Under the pieces are notes generated by a model that did no database searches, had not been told where the DNA came from, and worked only from the letters and a program-made list of their open reading frames with translations. From Cladopsammia gracilis (lineage: Eukaryota; Cnidaria; Anthozoa; Scleractinia; Dendrophylliidae): a stretch of DNA of 64,000 nt. Below, piece by piece: positions 48,081-55,791 of this stretch (the stretch's first letter is position 1; every line of letters begins with the position of its first letter). The stretch lies in the NCBI GenBank assembly GCA_022457155.1, contig JAJGOT010000320.1:607501-671500 (forward strand), given 5' to 3'. Both the position numbers and the translations under genes were made by a program.

Positions 48081-48355
48081 GCTAATTCTTTGCCGCTTCC
48101 GTCTCCCAACACGTCGGCGTAGACTCGACAGTAGCGGCAGAGTTGATGATCGCGTAGATTCAGCAAATGTTGACACAATACCTCCACGTGGTCCTCTTTT
48201 TGCCTCAATCGCTCGCGAAGCGTGTCGAGTTCTTTTTCGAGCCTCTCCACGTCTCGATTTCGACTTTGCAAGGTCTCCACCACGCGTTGTAAGGTGGCCT
48301 GACGTTCTTGTTCCCGTCGTTCCGTTCTTCTTATAAGGTGCGACACGCGATTCAT
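48077..48355 (-). CDS. Small coiled-coil protein
   Basis: 92 residues from the ATG at 48355, overlapping the upstream stop (ATGA). Almost entirely coiled coil up to the C-terminal pair LCRYCRVY. The frame stays open further upstream, but that part lies antisense of nothing conserved and overlaps the better-supported 48352-48675 gene. Confidence 0.7.
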   Translation of the reverse strand: MNRVSHLIRRTERREQERQATLQRVVETLQSRNRDVERLEKELDTLRERLRQKEDHVEVLCQHLLNLRDHQLCRYCRVYADVLGDGSGKELA

Positions 48356-48675
48356 CGCGACTTGAGGGCTCTCTCGCAGACGCAATTCAACCCGCGCCAG
48401 AGACCCGCCCCCGTTTGCGATTGCATGGTCTCTCGACGTCTTTTTATCGAATTCTTTTTTTTCGCCATCTCGCGCAAGGCCTGGCGGTGGGGAAGTAGCA
48501 CTCGATAATTGGCGCGGGAGAGGGGGACCGTGCCCCGTAACGTGTTCATCGCCAATTCGCTGATGGCATTGATTTGATCCGCATTGGCTAATTGCAATCG
48601 TTCTTGTCGTCGATGCTGATCGGCTTCCTTCAAGACACTTTTCAAGAAGGGCAATTGACGATGGATGCGACGCAT
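48352..48675 (-). CDS. Conserved small virion-type protein
   Basis: 107 residues from the ATG at 48675, with TATA on the minus strand at 48720-48725 about 45 nt upstream. It has the pattern FLKSVLKEAD ... ISELAMNTLRGTVPLS ... LRxMAKKKxSIKRRRE ... Q-x-G-x-GL, a small protein type that recurs in invertebrate Polinton/adintovirus-like elements next to capsid genes (recognised by pattern; function unknown). Heads the four-gene ATGA/TGATG-linked chain 48675-47044. Confidence 0.7.
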   Translation of the reverse strand: MRRIHRQLPFLKSVLKEADQHRRQERLQLANADQINAISELAMNTLRGTVPLSRANYRVLLPHRQALREMAKKKNSIKRRRETMQSQTGAGLWRGLNCVCERALKSR

Positions 48676-48775
48676 GACGCACACTCGGTTCGACCGCCGT
48701 CCGTAGACATGGTGCTCGCTTTATACTCGACGGGTTTTTTCTCTCTCTCTCTTCTCTTGTTTTTTGTTTTTTTTT

Positions 48776-48997
48776 TCACCTCCGTTTTCGCGGTGCGGCT
48801 TCCAAGGCTTTCTTGGCACCGAACCCCGCCGCGCCTCCCGCTGCACCCAAGGCGGCCGCTTTGCCCGCGGCGATCAAGGCGGGCACGGCCAAGGCCAGTA
48901 AAGGAAACACGCCTCCTTGTTGACGACTACGGGGTCGTCGTCGTGTTTTGACTCCGTATCGTCGCAGGGCACGTTGTCGTCGTTTTCCTTTCGGCAT
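48776..48997 (-). CDS. Adenovirus mu/pX-like basic membrane-active core protein
   Basis: 73 residues: a very basic N-terminus (RRxRR clusters), then RQQGG at residues 25-29, a 25-residue Ala/Leu/Gly-rich hydrophobic stretch, and a basic tail. Basic plus GG plus hydrophobic resembles adenoviral pX/mu precursors and the X-like proteins of adintoviruses. TATA on the minus strand at 49041-49048 overlaps the stop of the upstream gene. Confidence 0.7.
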   Translation of the reverse strand: MPKGKRRQRALRRYGVKTRRRPRSRQQGGVFPLLALAVPALIAAGKAAALGAAGGAAGFGAKKALEAAPRKRR

Positions 48998-49040
48998 GAT
49001 CCAGGTCCCAAGTGTCGACGGCAAGCCCTCTCGGTCGTTT

Positions 49041-49048
49041 TTTTTATA
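49041..49048 (-). promoter_or_regulatory. TATA box overlapping the upstream stop codon
   Basis: TATAAAAA on the minus strand. Bases 49044-49046 are the TAA stop of the gene to the right. It lies about 45 nt before the ATG at 48997. Confidence 0.7.
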
Positions 49049-49334
49049 GTCCCGGCAGACGTCGTTTGACGCGTTGCGCGGCCCGCGTGGCTTTCCGTTT
49101 GATGCCTCGCACGGTACTGGACATTTTCCGAGCCACCCCTCGCGCCCCACTCTTGACGGTTTCTTTGGCCAATTCTTTCGCGGCTTTTTTCGCCAAGGCT
49201 CCCACGGATTGACCTCCCATGAGCGATTTCACCGCGCGCAGGATGGGGGGAATCAGTTGTTCCAAGCCACCCCCGCGTTGAAGCTCCCTGGTCTGCCGCC
49301 GTCGACGTCTTTTCACGGCCCGTCGTTTTGGCAT
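49044..49334 (-). CDS. Basic core protein, pVII/pX-like
   Basis: 96 residues: a basic N-terminus, QRGGG at residues 19-23, an amphipathic middle, and an Arg/Lys-rich C-terminus with repeated RKxxR. Probably DNA-binding in the virion core. TATA on the minus strand at 49377-49384. Confidence 0.7.
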   Translation of the reverse strand: MPKRRAVKRRRRRQTRELQRGGGLEQLIPPILRAVKSLMGGQSVGALAKKAAKELAKETVKSGARGVARKMSSTVRGIKRKATRAAQRVKRRLPGL

Positions 49335-49376
49335 CCTGTCGTCCCACAATGACGTGGGCAAGTTCCCCTTTCCGTT

Positions 49377-49384
49377 TTTTTATA
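49377..49384 (-). promoter_or_regulatory. TATA box overlapping the upstream stop codon
   Basis: TATAAAAA on the minus strand, including the TAA stop (49380-49382) of the gene to the right. About 45 nt before the ATG at 49334. Confidence 0.7.
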
Positions 49385-49673
49385 GGAAGAGCATCTGTCG
49401 ACGTAGTTCCGGCGGAATGCGTTGTTTTGCCCGTTGATAGGCTCGTTTCATCTGTTTGCCCACGGCGACACTGCCTTTGGCCAACGCCAAGGCTTGCGCT
49501 TCTTTGGAGGCGCCTTTGGCCAAAGTGCCCACGGTTTTTTTCCCAAAGGTCCGTTGCAAGTCGCGAAATAACACGGGAAGGAGATTTCCTCCCCGTTGGT
49601 GGTGGGACCTTCCACGCCGTCGTCGTCGGATGCGGGGAGTCGTGCGTCGACGCATCCCGTTGCCTCGAACCAT
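49380..49673 (-). CDS. Basic core protein, pVII/pX-like
   Basis: 97 residues from the ATG at 49673 (an in-frame ATG at 49694 adds seven). A run of arginines is followed by HHQRGGN at residues 25-30, then a hydrophobic/amphipathic segment and a basic tail. Same layout as the 49044-49334 and 48776-48997 genes, suggesting one diverged family. CATAAAAA box (about 49737-49744) includes the stop of the gene to the right. Confidence 0.7.
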   Translation of the reverse strand: MVRGNGMRRRTTPRIRRRRRGRSHHQRGGNLLPVLFRDLQRTFGKKTVGTLAKGASKEAQALALAKGSVAVGKQMKRAYQRAKQRIPPELRRQMLFL

Positions 49674-49738
49674 GGCGATCACTGTCTGCACCAAAGTGTG
49701 GGTGTGTCTTTGCTTTTTTTCTCTCTCCCCCTCTTTTT

Positions 49739-50599
49739 TTATGGATTGGTGATGCGGGAGGAGGTCCGTCGTACGGTGGGTGCTTCGCCGTTGTCTTCGT
49801 ACACCGTGGTCACGGTATTGGTATGCGTGAGATTGCGTATGCGACGGTTGCGGGCTTGCTGTCTGGCATCTTCCGCCAACAGATCCATTTGTCGACGCAT
49901 CTCCTCTTGATTGCGTCGATTGGTCGGGCCGGGACCGCGACGTCCTCTGGGTCGTCTGCCACGTCCGCGAGGGGAACGAGGCGGAGAGAGCGATGACGAG
50001 GAGGAGGAGGAAGGGGACCCTCCCGGTCCGCCGGGAGCGCCTGCTGCCGTCCTGGTGGTGGCCGAGACGGTCGTGGGTGGGGCGGTGGCGGCAGGTGACG
50101 CGGGGGAGCCTGCGTCGTCGTACGGGGGGAGGGTGGCCATGTACCTCTCCAAATCGTCGTCGGTGATACGGTATTGTTGCCGCAATCGCGTTTCTTCCTC
50201 TTTCGTCATGGGCGCGTTGAGGATCCGATGCATGACCAAATTCCTTCTCGTGCCAGAGACGGCTCCGGACGGAGTGGGTGGCAGGGACGGCGATGGAGAC
50301 CGAAACGAGGAGGAAGAGGAGGAGGAGGCGACGGCACGACGTGGCGGGGATACTGCCAATCCCAATTCTTGCAACAACTCGGTCGGGTTCAGGTCTCGAG
50401 GGGACGAAAAGGAGGTCGACACCCCCACTCCCGCCGGACGCGCCGTGGCAGCGGGTTGGGGGCTCGTGCCTACTCCGGCCGGCGACAGCGTGGCCAAAAC
50501 TCGTTCCATCTGTTCCAGGTATTCCGGATCCAGCAGGGCGTCGTCGCTCTCCCGCGCATCGCGAATGAGTTGCGGGGAGGGTGAACTTTCACGACTCAT
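49739..50599 (-). CDS. Large disordered structural-type protein
   Basis: 286 residues: Ser/Pro/Ala-rich low complexity with poly-Ser tracts, a short folded-looking helix (TKEEETRLRQQYRITDDDLERY), an RGRGRRPRGRR basic patch, and a charged helix near the C-terminus. Family not recognised. The ATG overlaps the ATPase stop (ATGA), so it is probably co-expressed with the packaging ATPase. Confidence 0.75.
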   Translation of the reverse strand: MSRESSPSPQLIRDARESDDALLDPEYLEQMERVLATLSPAGVGTSPQPAATARPAGVGVSTSFSSPRDLNPTELLQELGLAVSPPRRAVASSSSSSSFRSPSPSLPPTPSGAVSGTRRNLVMHRILNAPMTKEEETRLRQQYRITDDDLERYMATLPPYDDAGSPASPAATAPPTTVSATTRTAAGAPGGPGGSPSSSSSSSLSPPRSPRGRGRRPRGRRGPGPTNRRNQEEMRRQMDLLAEDARQQARNRRIRNLTHTNTVTTVYEDNGEAPTVRRTSSRITNP

Positions 50600-51228
50600 C
50601 TCGTTTCTTCAAAGACCACCGGAGGCGCTTCTCGTTCGCGCAGATTCGTCCACAACCGAAACCGATCGTCGGACGCCGGGTGGAGATCCAACATTAAATA
50701 GCCAAAGGGATTCTGCGTGCAGAGGTTGAACACGTCCATCACCCCTTGCCATTGGTCCGGGAATGCTTGCAACGCCAAATTTCGCATGCCCGTGCGATCG
50801 CGCGGATTCTTGAAGGCGATGACATAATGCGCATTTCGGTTGATGGTCTTGGCAAATTTACCGGGCGGAAACAAATCTTGCGTCAAATAAAACACCGTGA
50901 TGTTGCGATGATGGGAATCTTTGGTGAATAAATCCAACACGCGCTTGTCGTTGCCCCCTTCTTCCATGAGATCGTCCAACACCAGAATATCGCCCCCTCG
51001 ACCCTCGAACCATTGTCCCAAGTGAGAGGGGGTCGGGATGCCTTGATGAAATCGAACGCCTTTCTTCTTCATGTCAGTAAAGCGGGGTTGCCACACCCCG
51101 TAACAGTACACGATCCGAGCCGGGGTCCGTTGAAACGCGCGTTGTTCCGTCAACAGATCGTCCAGCAATTGGGTTTTGCCGCATCCCGAGGGGCCACCGA
51201 CCATGACGCTACTCGGCATACGAATCAT
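50596..51228 (-). CDS. Genome-packaging ATPase (A32/FtsK-HerA type)
   Basis: 210 residues from the ATG at 51228, which overlaps the upstream stop (ATGA) and starts MIRMPSS just before the Walker A motif GGPSGCGKTQ. Walker B is DILVLDDLM, followed by a sensor-like YLTQDLF and NPRDRTG. This is the adintovirus/Polinton packaging ATPase that pumps genome into the capsid. The frame is open further upstream, but the ATGA start fits the junction pattern of this element. Complete and intact. Confidence 0.9.
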   Translation of the reverse strand: MIRMPSSVMVGGPSGCGKTQLLDDLLTEQRAFQRTPARIVYCYGVWQPRFTDMKKKGVRFHQGIPTPSHLGQWFEGRGGDILVLDDLMEEGGNDKRVLDLFTKDSHHRNITVFYLTQDLFPPGKFAKTINRNAHYVIAFKNPRDRTGMRNLALQAFPDQWQGVMDVFNLCTQNPFGYLMLDLHPASDDRFRLWTNLREREAPPVVFEETR

Positions 51229-51491
51229 GGTGCTAGGTAGTGATCGTACCATCGAGGGGTGCGTTGTTTTATCGAGGTTGCCACGCTTTCCCTGACGCGG
51301 GTTTCTCCGCAAGTTTGAAGCGCGGTCACCAGAGCATCCCAGTCACCTCGTTCGGCCAGTACACGCAATCGACGATACTGACGATAATCCCATCGATTCC
51401 ACAAGACATCCTCGGGATGGCAAAGAATTTCTCCCCATTCCAATTCTCTCAAGCTTTGAATCACGTGTTGCGCATCTTGTCTGGTGATCAT
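51225..51491 (-). CDS. Small conserved-looking protein upstream of the ATPase
   Basis: 88 residues from MITRQDAQ at 51491. Helical, with WNRWDYRQYRRL and a C-terminal WYDHYLAP. Family not recognised. Starts 14 nt after the preceding stop and ends in an ATGA overlap with the ATPase. Confidence 0.65.
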   Translation of the reverse strand: MITRQDAQHVIQSLRELEWGEILCHPEDVLWNRWDYRQYRRLRVLAERGDWDALVTALQTCGETRVRESVATSIKQRTPRWYDHYLAP

Positions 51492-51505
51492 GGTTGGTTT
51501 TTTTT

Positions 51506-51796
51506 TCACACTTCCCACGGTTTGCGTCGACCGCGATAATGACCCGCGGCACCCGTCACGCCCATCCTTTTGTAAGAGTTCATTTTTCCCAGTTGGTACC
51601 CCAGTTTGGCCGCCGAGGCTAATACGGTGAAGATCCCGCCCGTCTGCTCTCGTTTACGTCGCAAGGTCTCGCTCATCTGCCCGCGTTTTCCCAACACCGT
51701 CAAAAAAGAGGGATTGGGTCCCGATTTGCCCGTATACCCTCGGGTGGTGCGTCGTCGTCGTCGTCTTTGTCGTTTGGTTGGATTCCCTTGCGGCAT
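51506..51796 (-). CDS. Basic small virion-type protein
   Basis: 96 residues: an arginine run near the N-terminus, EQTGGIF at residues 50-56, a short hydrophobic helix, and a basic C-terminus. A GG site like those of the other core proteins suggests protease processing. TATA-like CATAAAAAG at about 51837-51845 on the minus strand. Confidence 0.65.
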   Translation of the reverse strand: MPQGNPTKRQRRRRRRTTRGYTGKSGPNPSFLTVLGKRGQMSETLRRKREQTGGIFTVLASAAKLGYQLGKMNSYKRMGVTGAAGHYRGRRKPWEV

Positions 51797-51865
51797 GTCG
51801 TCTCGAATGATTTTCCCTCCCCAGCCAGGGATGGCTCTTTTTATGATGAAAAAAAAAGAAAGAGA

Positions 51866-51937
51866 TGCAATGACCAGGATTCGAACCTGGGTCTCTGCGG
51901 CCACAACGCAGCGTCTTTACCACTAGACCATCAAAGC
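51866..51937 (-). tRNA. tRNA-His(GUG)-like gene inside the viral element
   Basis: 72 nt. An anticodon stem CTGCG/CGCAG closes a loop TTGTGGC with anticodon GTG. The A box TGGTCTAGTGG and B box GGTTCGAATCC are intact, and the T stem CCAGG/CCTGG is perfect. The acceptor stem has two T-T mismatches (positions 3-4), so it may be decayed or may need checking. A T-run on the minus strand just after the 3' end is a pol III terminator. Lies between the protease gene and a small virion gene. Confidence 0.85.
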
Positions 51938-52098
51938 ATTCGCTGTCAAATGGGTCTGTTTTTTAATTATTTAAATTAAAAATTGCACCGGAAACACTTT
52001 TTTTTTTCAACCACTTGTTTTATTTTCTTTTTTTTAACAACAACCATAACAATAATAACAACAACAACTGTTTTTTTTCTTTTCTTCCTTCCTCTGTT

Positions 52099-52662
52099 TT
52101 ACACATGGAAATGTTCCTTGTTCTCTTGAAAGCTCACGCTGCATTGACGATTGGGGACGGCATTGTCCACTTCGCTCAGTTCTTCCTGGATCAAGGCTTT
52201 GACTCGTTGCGCCACTTTGGCGTCGTTGGATACCAGGTCGTGCGGCGAAAAGTCGGCCAAAAACTCTTCAAACGAGACCCCTCGTACTCGCGCTTTGAGA
52301 AACAGCAAGGCGTAATGTCCGCAGGTTTGACTCCGGAGGGCTTGTAGGGTCATACCGCTTCGAAATACCGTGGGCCATTGCGCCAACCATTCGTGCATGC
52401 CCGGGGCCGGGTATGTGGTCAAGGGCAACCCGTAACTGTCAAAGACTTCGCAACCTCGTCCCGGTTCGGTCCACACGGCCAGCCAATGTTTGCCCGGTTC
52501 CCCCGTCGGGTCCGTGTTCACGATGTAGCCTGCCCGGGTCGTCACGGTGGGAGGTTGCGGCAATCCGTCCGACGGGACCACGTCCCAAAACACGCGTTTC
52601 AAGGTGTCGTCGTCCCTGGCCAGGTAGCGTAACACGGTATCACTCAGCGCTACAAATTCCAT
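52099..52662 (-). CDS. PRO: Adenain-like cysteine protease
   Basis: 187 residues with the adenovirus-protease catalytic order: His in GKHWLAVW, acidic residue in EVFDSYG, and Gln/Cys in SQTCGHYALLF. Matures virion precursors, normally cutting after XGG or (M/L/I)XGX. Likely substrates are the GG-containing small proteins in this element. Located between the capsid protein and the ATPase cluster. Minus-strand AATAAA at 52019-52024. Confidence 0.9.
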   Translation of the reverse strand: MEFVALSDTVLRYLARDDDTLKRVFWDVVPSDGLPQPPTVTTRAGYIVNTDPTGEPGKHWLAVWTEPGRGCEVFDSYGLPLTTYPAPGMHEWLAQWPTVFRSGMTLQALRSQTCGHYALLFLKARVRGVSFEEFLADFSPHDLVSNDAKVAQRVKALIQEELSEVDNAVPNRQCSVSFQENKEHFHV

Positions 52663-52696
52663 GCTTCTTCTTTCTTTCTTTTCTTGTTTTCTTCAG

Positions 52697-54073
52697 CTAA
52701 CGGTGCAGGTTATACAAGACAGCGCCGTTGCCATCCACTTCAAATAGATTTTCAAACTCGCCCCAGACCAACACGGTGATATTGGTATTCAGAGCAACCT
52801 GGAAATCAATTTCCACGCGCAAATTGCCAGCTTGTTTCGGGTTTCGGTACTCGGGGTCGTCCGCCACGCCCGAGGGGACATTGTTGAACGCGAACAACGT
52901 GCATTGTCCATCTTGCCCCCAATCCTCCGGTCTCACCATGGAGGAACCGTGGTGCTGCAACCGTCCACAGGCTTCCAGGAACCGACGGTAGCCTTTCAAA
53001 TCTTTCAAATTATCGTTTCCATTCAATTCCAGGGTGGGGTACGGGTATTCTTCACCATCCACCACTTGCTTGATGCGGGTCACCCCAAATTTTTGAAAAG
53101 CAAACGGATACCATTCCACATCGCCGTTAAACGCTCGACTGTCCACCAACGCCACGATCATCCGATCGGGCACTTTTCCCACAAACACGTTATCTTCCGT
53201 GAATTTGGTGGTCCGTCCGTCGAACGAAAAGGACCGGATCTCGCTTCTCACCACCGGGTACTTGGCCGTCTGTCTCTTGCTTTTTCGATCGGTTTGCAAC
53301 GCGCTGTACACCGTGGGATTCAAACTCACTCGGCACAGATGCAGGGTCACTTTCAGATCCTCGTGATTCAACGTCACCATCCGTTTCACGCCCGCGCCAC
53401 TCGTCTTGGTACCAAACGTGAAAAAATCGGGGGCATGGCAAAACAGTTCCAAGACCATTTCTACGCCCGGGGTGAGAAGACGTCCCGTGTGAAAGGCTTC
53501 CAGGTGCGGCTTGATCAGGAACGTCACGGTCTGGTTGCCGCGAAATCGCACGGAGGCCGTTTTCAGGGCTTGCACCGAATTGTGCAACCATCCGACCGTG
53601 GTGGGGATGTCGTTTTCGGCGCCGCCGGCTTGGATCCGAGGGACGACATCCAATTGATTCACCCACCCTTGTGCGGCCAGCAAGGTCTCTCCTTCCTCTC
53701 TATTGAAATTCAAGATGGTTTCTAGGAATGCCTTGTACGCGTACGTGTCCGTCTGTTCGCTCATGAGGGCTCCGTTGAAACGCAGGTTCATTTGTTTGAA
53801 GATGGAATGCGCAATGTTGTTGACCGCGTACAGGAATCGGGTGTCGTCGGCGTCCGAGGTGGCATTCTCGTCCGCCACCAGGCCGTTGGTGGAAGCCGAA
53901 TGCAAACGCAGTTCCAGTTCCAAATAACTTCGATCCAAATCGCAAAAATCGTCCAATGCTTGCACCGTGAAGGTGATGGGTCGGATGCCCGTGGTGGACG
54001 GACTGTACTTGACCATCCGATACCCCTGCCGAGCAATGTCGGCCGTGGGAATCGTAAACAATTCCAACGACAT
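52697..54073 (-). CDS. MCP: Major capsid protein, double jelly-roll (hexon-like)
   Basis: 458 residues from MSLELFTIPTADIARQGY at 54073, the usual N-terminal style of adintovirus/Polinton MCPs. The frame remains open to 54253, but that part reads through promoter repeats and looks non-coding. Conserved blocks include the TPGVEMVLELF strand, the YPFAFQKFGV segment and a C-terminal NTNITVLVWGEFENLFEVD strand pair, as in double jelly-roll capsid proteins. Trimers should form the icosahedral shell. Intact. Confidence 0.88.
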   Translation of the reverse strand: MSLELFTIPTADIARQGYRMVKYSPSTTGIRPITFTVQALDDFCDLDRSYLELELRLHSASTNGLVADENATSDADDTRFLYAVNNIAHSIFKQMNLRFNGALMSEQTDTYAYKAFLETILNFNREEGETLLAAQGWVNQLDVVPRIQAGGAENDIPTTVGWLHNSVQALKTASVRFRGNQTVTFLIKPHLEAFHTGRLLTPGVEMVLELFCHAPDFFTFGTKTSGAGVKRMVTLNHEDLKVTLHLCRVSLNPTVYSALQTDRKSKRQTAKYPVVRSEIRSFSFDGRTTKFTEDNVFVGKVPDRMIVALVDSRAFNGDVEWYPFAFQKFGVTRIKQVVDGEEYPYPTLELNGNDNLKDLKGYRRFLEACGRLQHHGSSMVRPEDWGQDGQCTLFAFNNVPSGVADDPEYRNPKQAGNLRVEIDFQVALNTNITVLVWGEFENLFEVDGNGAVLYNLHR

Positions 54074-54142
54074 GGTTGCGTTCAGGGACGTGGACGTTTG
54101 CGTTGCCGTGGACGCGCGTGGACCCTTTTTATGTATCTGGCG

Positions 54143-54267
54143 AACCGATACCCCGGTGGAGGCGCCACGTCCGACGAGATCCAACCTCCGCGTTGACGTA
54201 GTCGTCGAGTAAACCAATATCCCGGGGGAGGTGCCACGTCCGACGAGATCCAACCCCCGCGTTGGAC
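54143..54267. promoter_or_regulatory. Direct repeat in the MCP upstream region
   Basis: CCACGTCCGACGAGATCCAAC occurs at about 54163 and 54233, within two units of about 50 bp that also share CC(C)GG(T/G)GGAGG and CGCGTTG. A TATA box on the minus strand (TATAAAAG, 54272-54279) lies just upstream, so the repeats would fall in the 5' leader or just downstream of a start site. Confidence 0.6.
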
Positions 54268-54381
54268 GGGACTTTTATACCGTCCCCTTCCCGTCAGATG
54301 CCGGGGTCGCGATTGCACGACCAGGGGGTGGACCATGGTGGTGCTGCTGCTAGTTTTTTGTTTTCTTTAATGTTTCTGTCT

Positions 54382-54666
54382 TCACTCGCCGAAAATGTCT
54401 CGGGCTCGTTTCGCCGCTTTTTTATAGATCCCTTGCTTGCTCGTCAGGGCTTTTCGTTTCACCCCTCGTCCCAAGGCGCCAAACACCGCTTTTCCCGCCT
54501 GTTTCCACGATTGACCTCGGTCCAGCGACGCTTTTCCTTCGCGCAACGACGACGCGAGCAACGGGGTGGCCAATTTGATCAAATCTTGCATGAAGGCACC
54601 TCCGCCTTGCCCCGTCCCCGTTCTCGTCGAGGGGGGATGATAACGCGTTAAACTGCCTCCCAACAT
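54382..54666 (-). CDS. Small virion protein, pVI-like in layout
   Basis: 94 residues. Starts MLGGS, has GQGGGAF at residues 19-25, then an amphipathic helix (MQDLIKLATPLLASSL) and a basic tail. Gly-Gly sites followed by an amphipathic helix resemble adenovirus pVI. TATA on the minus strand (54710-54717) overlaps the penton stop codon. Position beside MCP and penton supports a capsid role. Confidence 0.65.
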   Translation of the reverse strand: MLGGSLTRYHPPSTRTGTGQGGGAFMQDLIKLATPLLASSLREGKASLDRGQSWKQAGKAVFGALGRGVKRKALTSKQGIYKKAAKRARDIFGE

Positions 54667-54709
54667 GACGACACTCGAGGATCGACGAGGGAGGGTGGGA
54701 GGGCTGGCT

Positions 54710-54717
54710 TTTTTATA
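54710..54717 (-). promoter_or_regulatory. TATA box overlapping the penton stop codon
   Basis: TATAAAAA on the minus strand with the penton TAA stop inside it (54713-54715). About 45 nt before the 54666 ATG. Confidence 0.7.
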
Positions 54718-55735
54718 CCGTCACCTTGCGGAACGAGAAGGTGGCGACCGTCTGGCCTTTTTTCATTTTTGCCAAGGTCCCGGTCGGGTCGGCCAGTTGC
54801 ACTTCGACGATATCGATCCAGGGACGTCGTAAGGGGACCCATTGGATGTGCAAGGGTTCAAAGAACTGCACCCCCTCTCCGCTTTTGGGAAAATGCGCTT
54901 CTCGAATCAAGGGGTGGAGTTGACCGCCCATCCGATTGCTTTCCACCAGATCCGTGTACACGAAGAAGCGTCGTCCCGTACTCCCCACGTACTCGGCAAA
55001 GGCATCGTTGAGATTCACAAAGTGCCAATTCACGGTCAGCGAGAGAGACAGGTACCCTCGGTTCGCGTGCCAGAGGATGGGCGTTTCCGTTGTCTCGTCT
55101 ATCTTGGTCGTGCCCAGTTCCGTGTCCTTGATAAAAAAGAAGGACTGCTTGGATTCTTGAAACGGGAGGGAATAGTGAAGATTTTCCCCCAGTGCCGTCC
55201 CCTCGGCGTTCAACCACCCCATGCCCACCGCCAACTTTTTATTCACCATCAATCGAATGCCGGGTACGGGGTTGTTGGGAACGGGTTTGATGTGCTCCAA
55301 CAGTTTGTGTTCCACGACCAAGGACGGGCCTTCCCAATGAAAGGTGGGTCGACGGACCTTCTCCAAACGACGTCCCAGTGCTTGCGTTTGGGCAAAGGCT
55401 TCCCGCTCAAAGAGTCGAATCATGGAGGCCATCATGTCCACCCCATTCTTGATGAATTGCTCGTCTTGCAAACGATCGCCGTTGATCATGTAACTGTGAA
55501 GGGTCGGTTGATCGAGGGTATCCACCAGGGTGTAAGCCAGCACAAACATGACATCCTTCTCGAGCCCGGCGACGTGTGTCAATGCCCGTCCGCTATCGGG
55601 GGTGGAGAGGGACAGCAACCCCACTTCCCAATCCCCATCCAACGCCAGCGGTTCCGCCAATCGTACCTTGAACGCATCCGGGGTGTTGTTGGGAAATTCC
55701 GGGGAGACATCGCTCAGGAGCACCACGCGATTCAT
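54713..55735 (-). CDS. Penton-like minor capsid protein (single jelly-roll)
   Basis: 340 residues. N-terminal FPNNTPDAFKVRLAEPLAL then DWEVGLLSLSTP, and C-terminal FFVYTDLVESNRMGG with PLIREAHFP, the typical skeleton of Polinton/adintovirus penton proteins that close the fivefold vertices. Intact. TATA on the minus strand (55786-55791) overlaps the integrase stop codon, about 50 nt before the ATG. Confidence 0.85.
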   Translation of the reverse strand: MNRVVLLSDVSPEFPNNTPDAFKVRLAEPLALDGDWEVGLLSLSTPDSGRALTHVAGLEKDVMFVLAYTLVDTLDQPTLHSYMINGDRLQDEQFIKNGVDMMASMIRLFEREAFAQTQALGRRLEKVRRPTFHWEGPSLVVEHKLLEHIKPVPNNPVPGIRLMVNKKLAVGMGWLNAEGTALGENLHYSLPFQESKQSFFFIKDTELGTTKIDETTETPILWHANRGYLSLSLTVNWHFVNLNDAFAEYVGSTGRRFFVYTDLVESNRMGGQLHPLIREAHFPKSGEGVQFFEPLHIQWVPLRRPWIDIVEVQLADPTGTLAKMKKGQTVATFSFRKVTV

Positions 55736-55785
55736 GACGTCGACGACGACGACTTCGTGGTCAGTCTGGGTGTGCGATGCCCCTC

Positions 55786-55791
55786 TTTATA
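55786..55791 (-). promoter_or_regulatory. TATA box overlapping the integrase stop codon
   Basis: TATAAA on the minus strand, with the integrase TAA stop (55787-55789) inside it. Drives the penton gene. Confidence 0.65.

Noticed and set aside
52832..53725. 297-codon plus-strand frame
   Set aside because: Antisense to the major capsid protein; no recognisable motifs.
52697..54253. 518-codon version of the capsid protein
   Set aside because: The extra N-terminal part translates the upstream direct repeats; the ATG at 54073 gives the usual capsid N-terminus.
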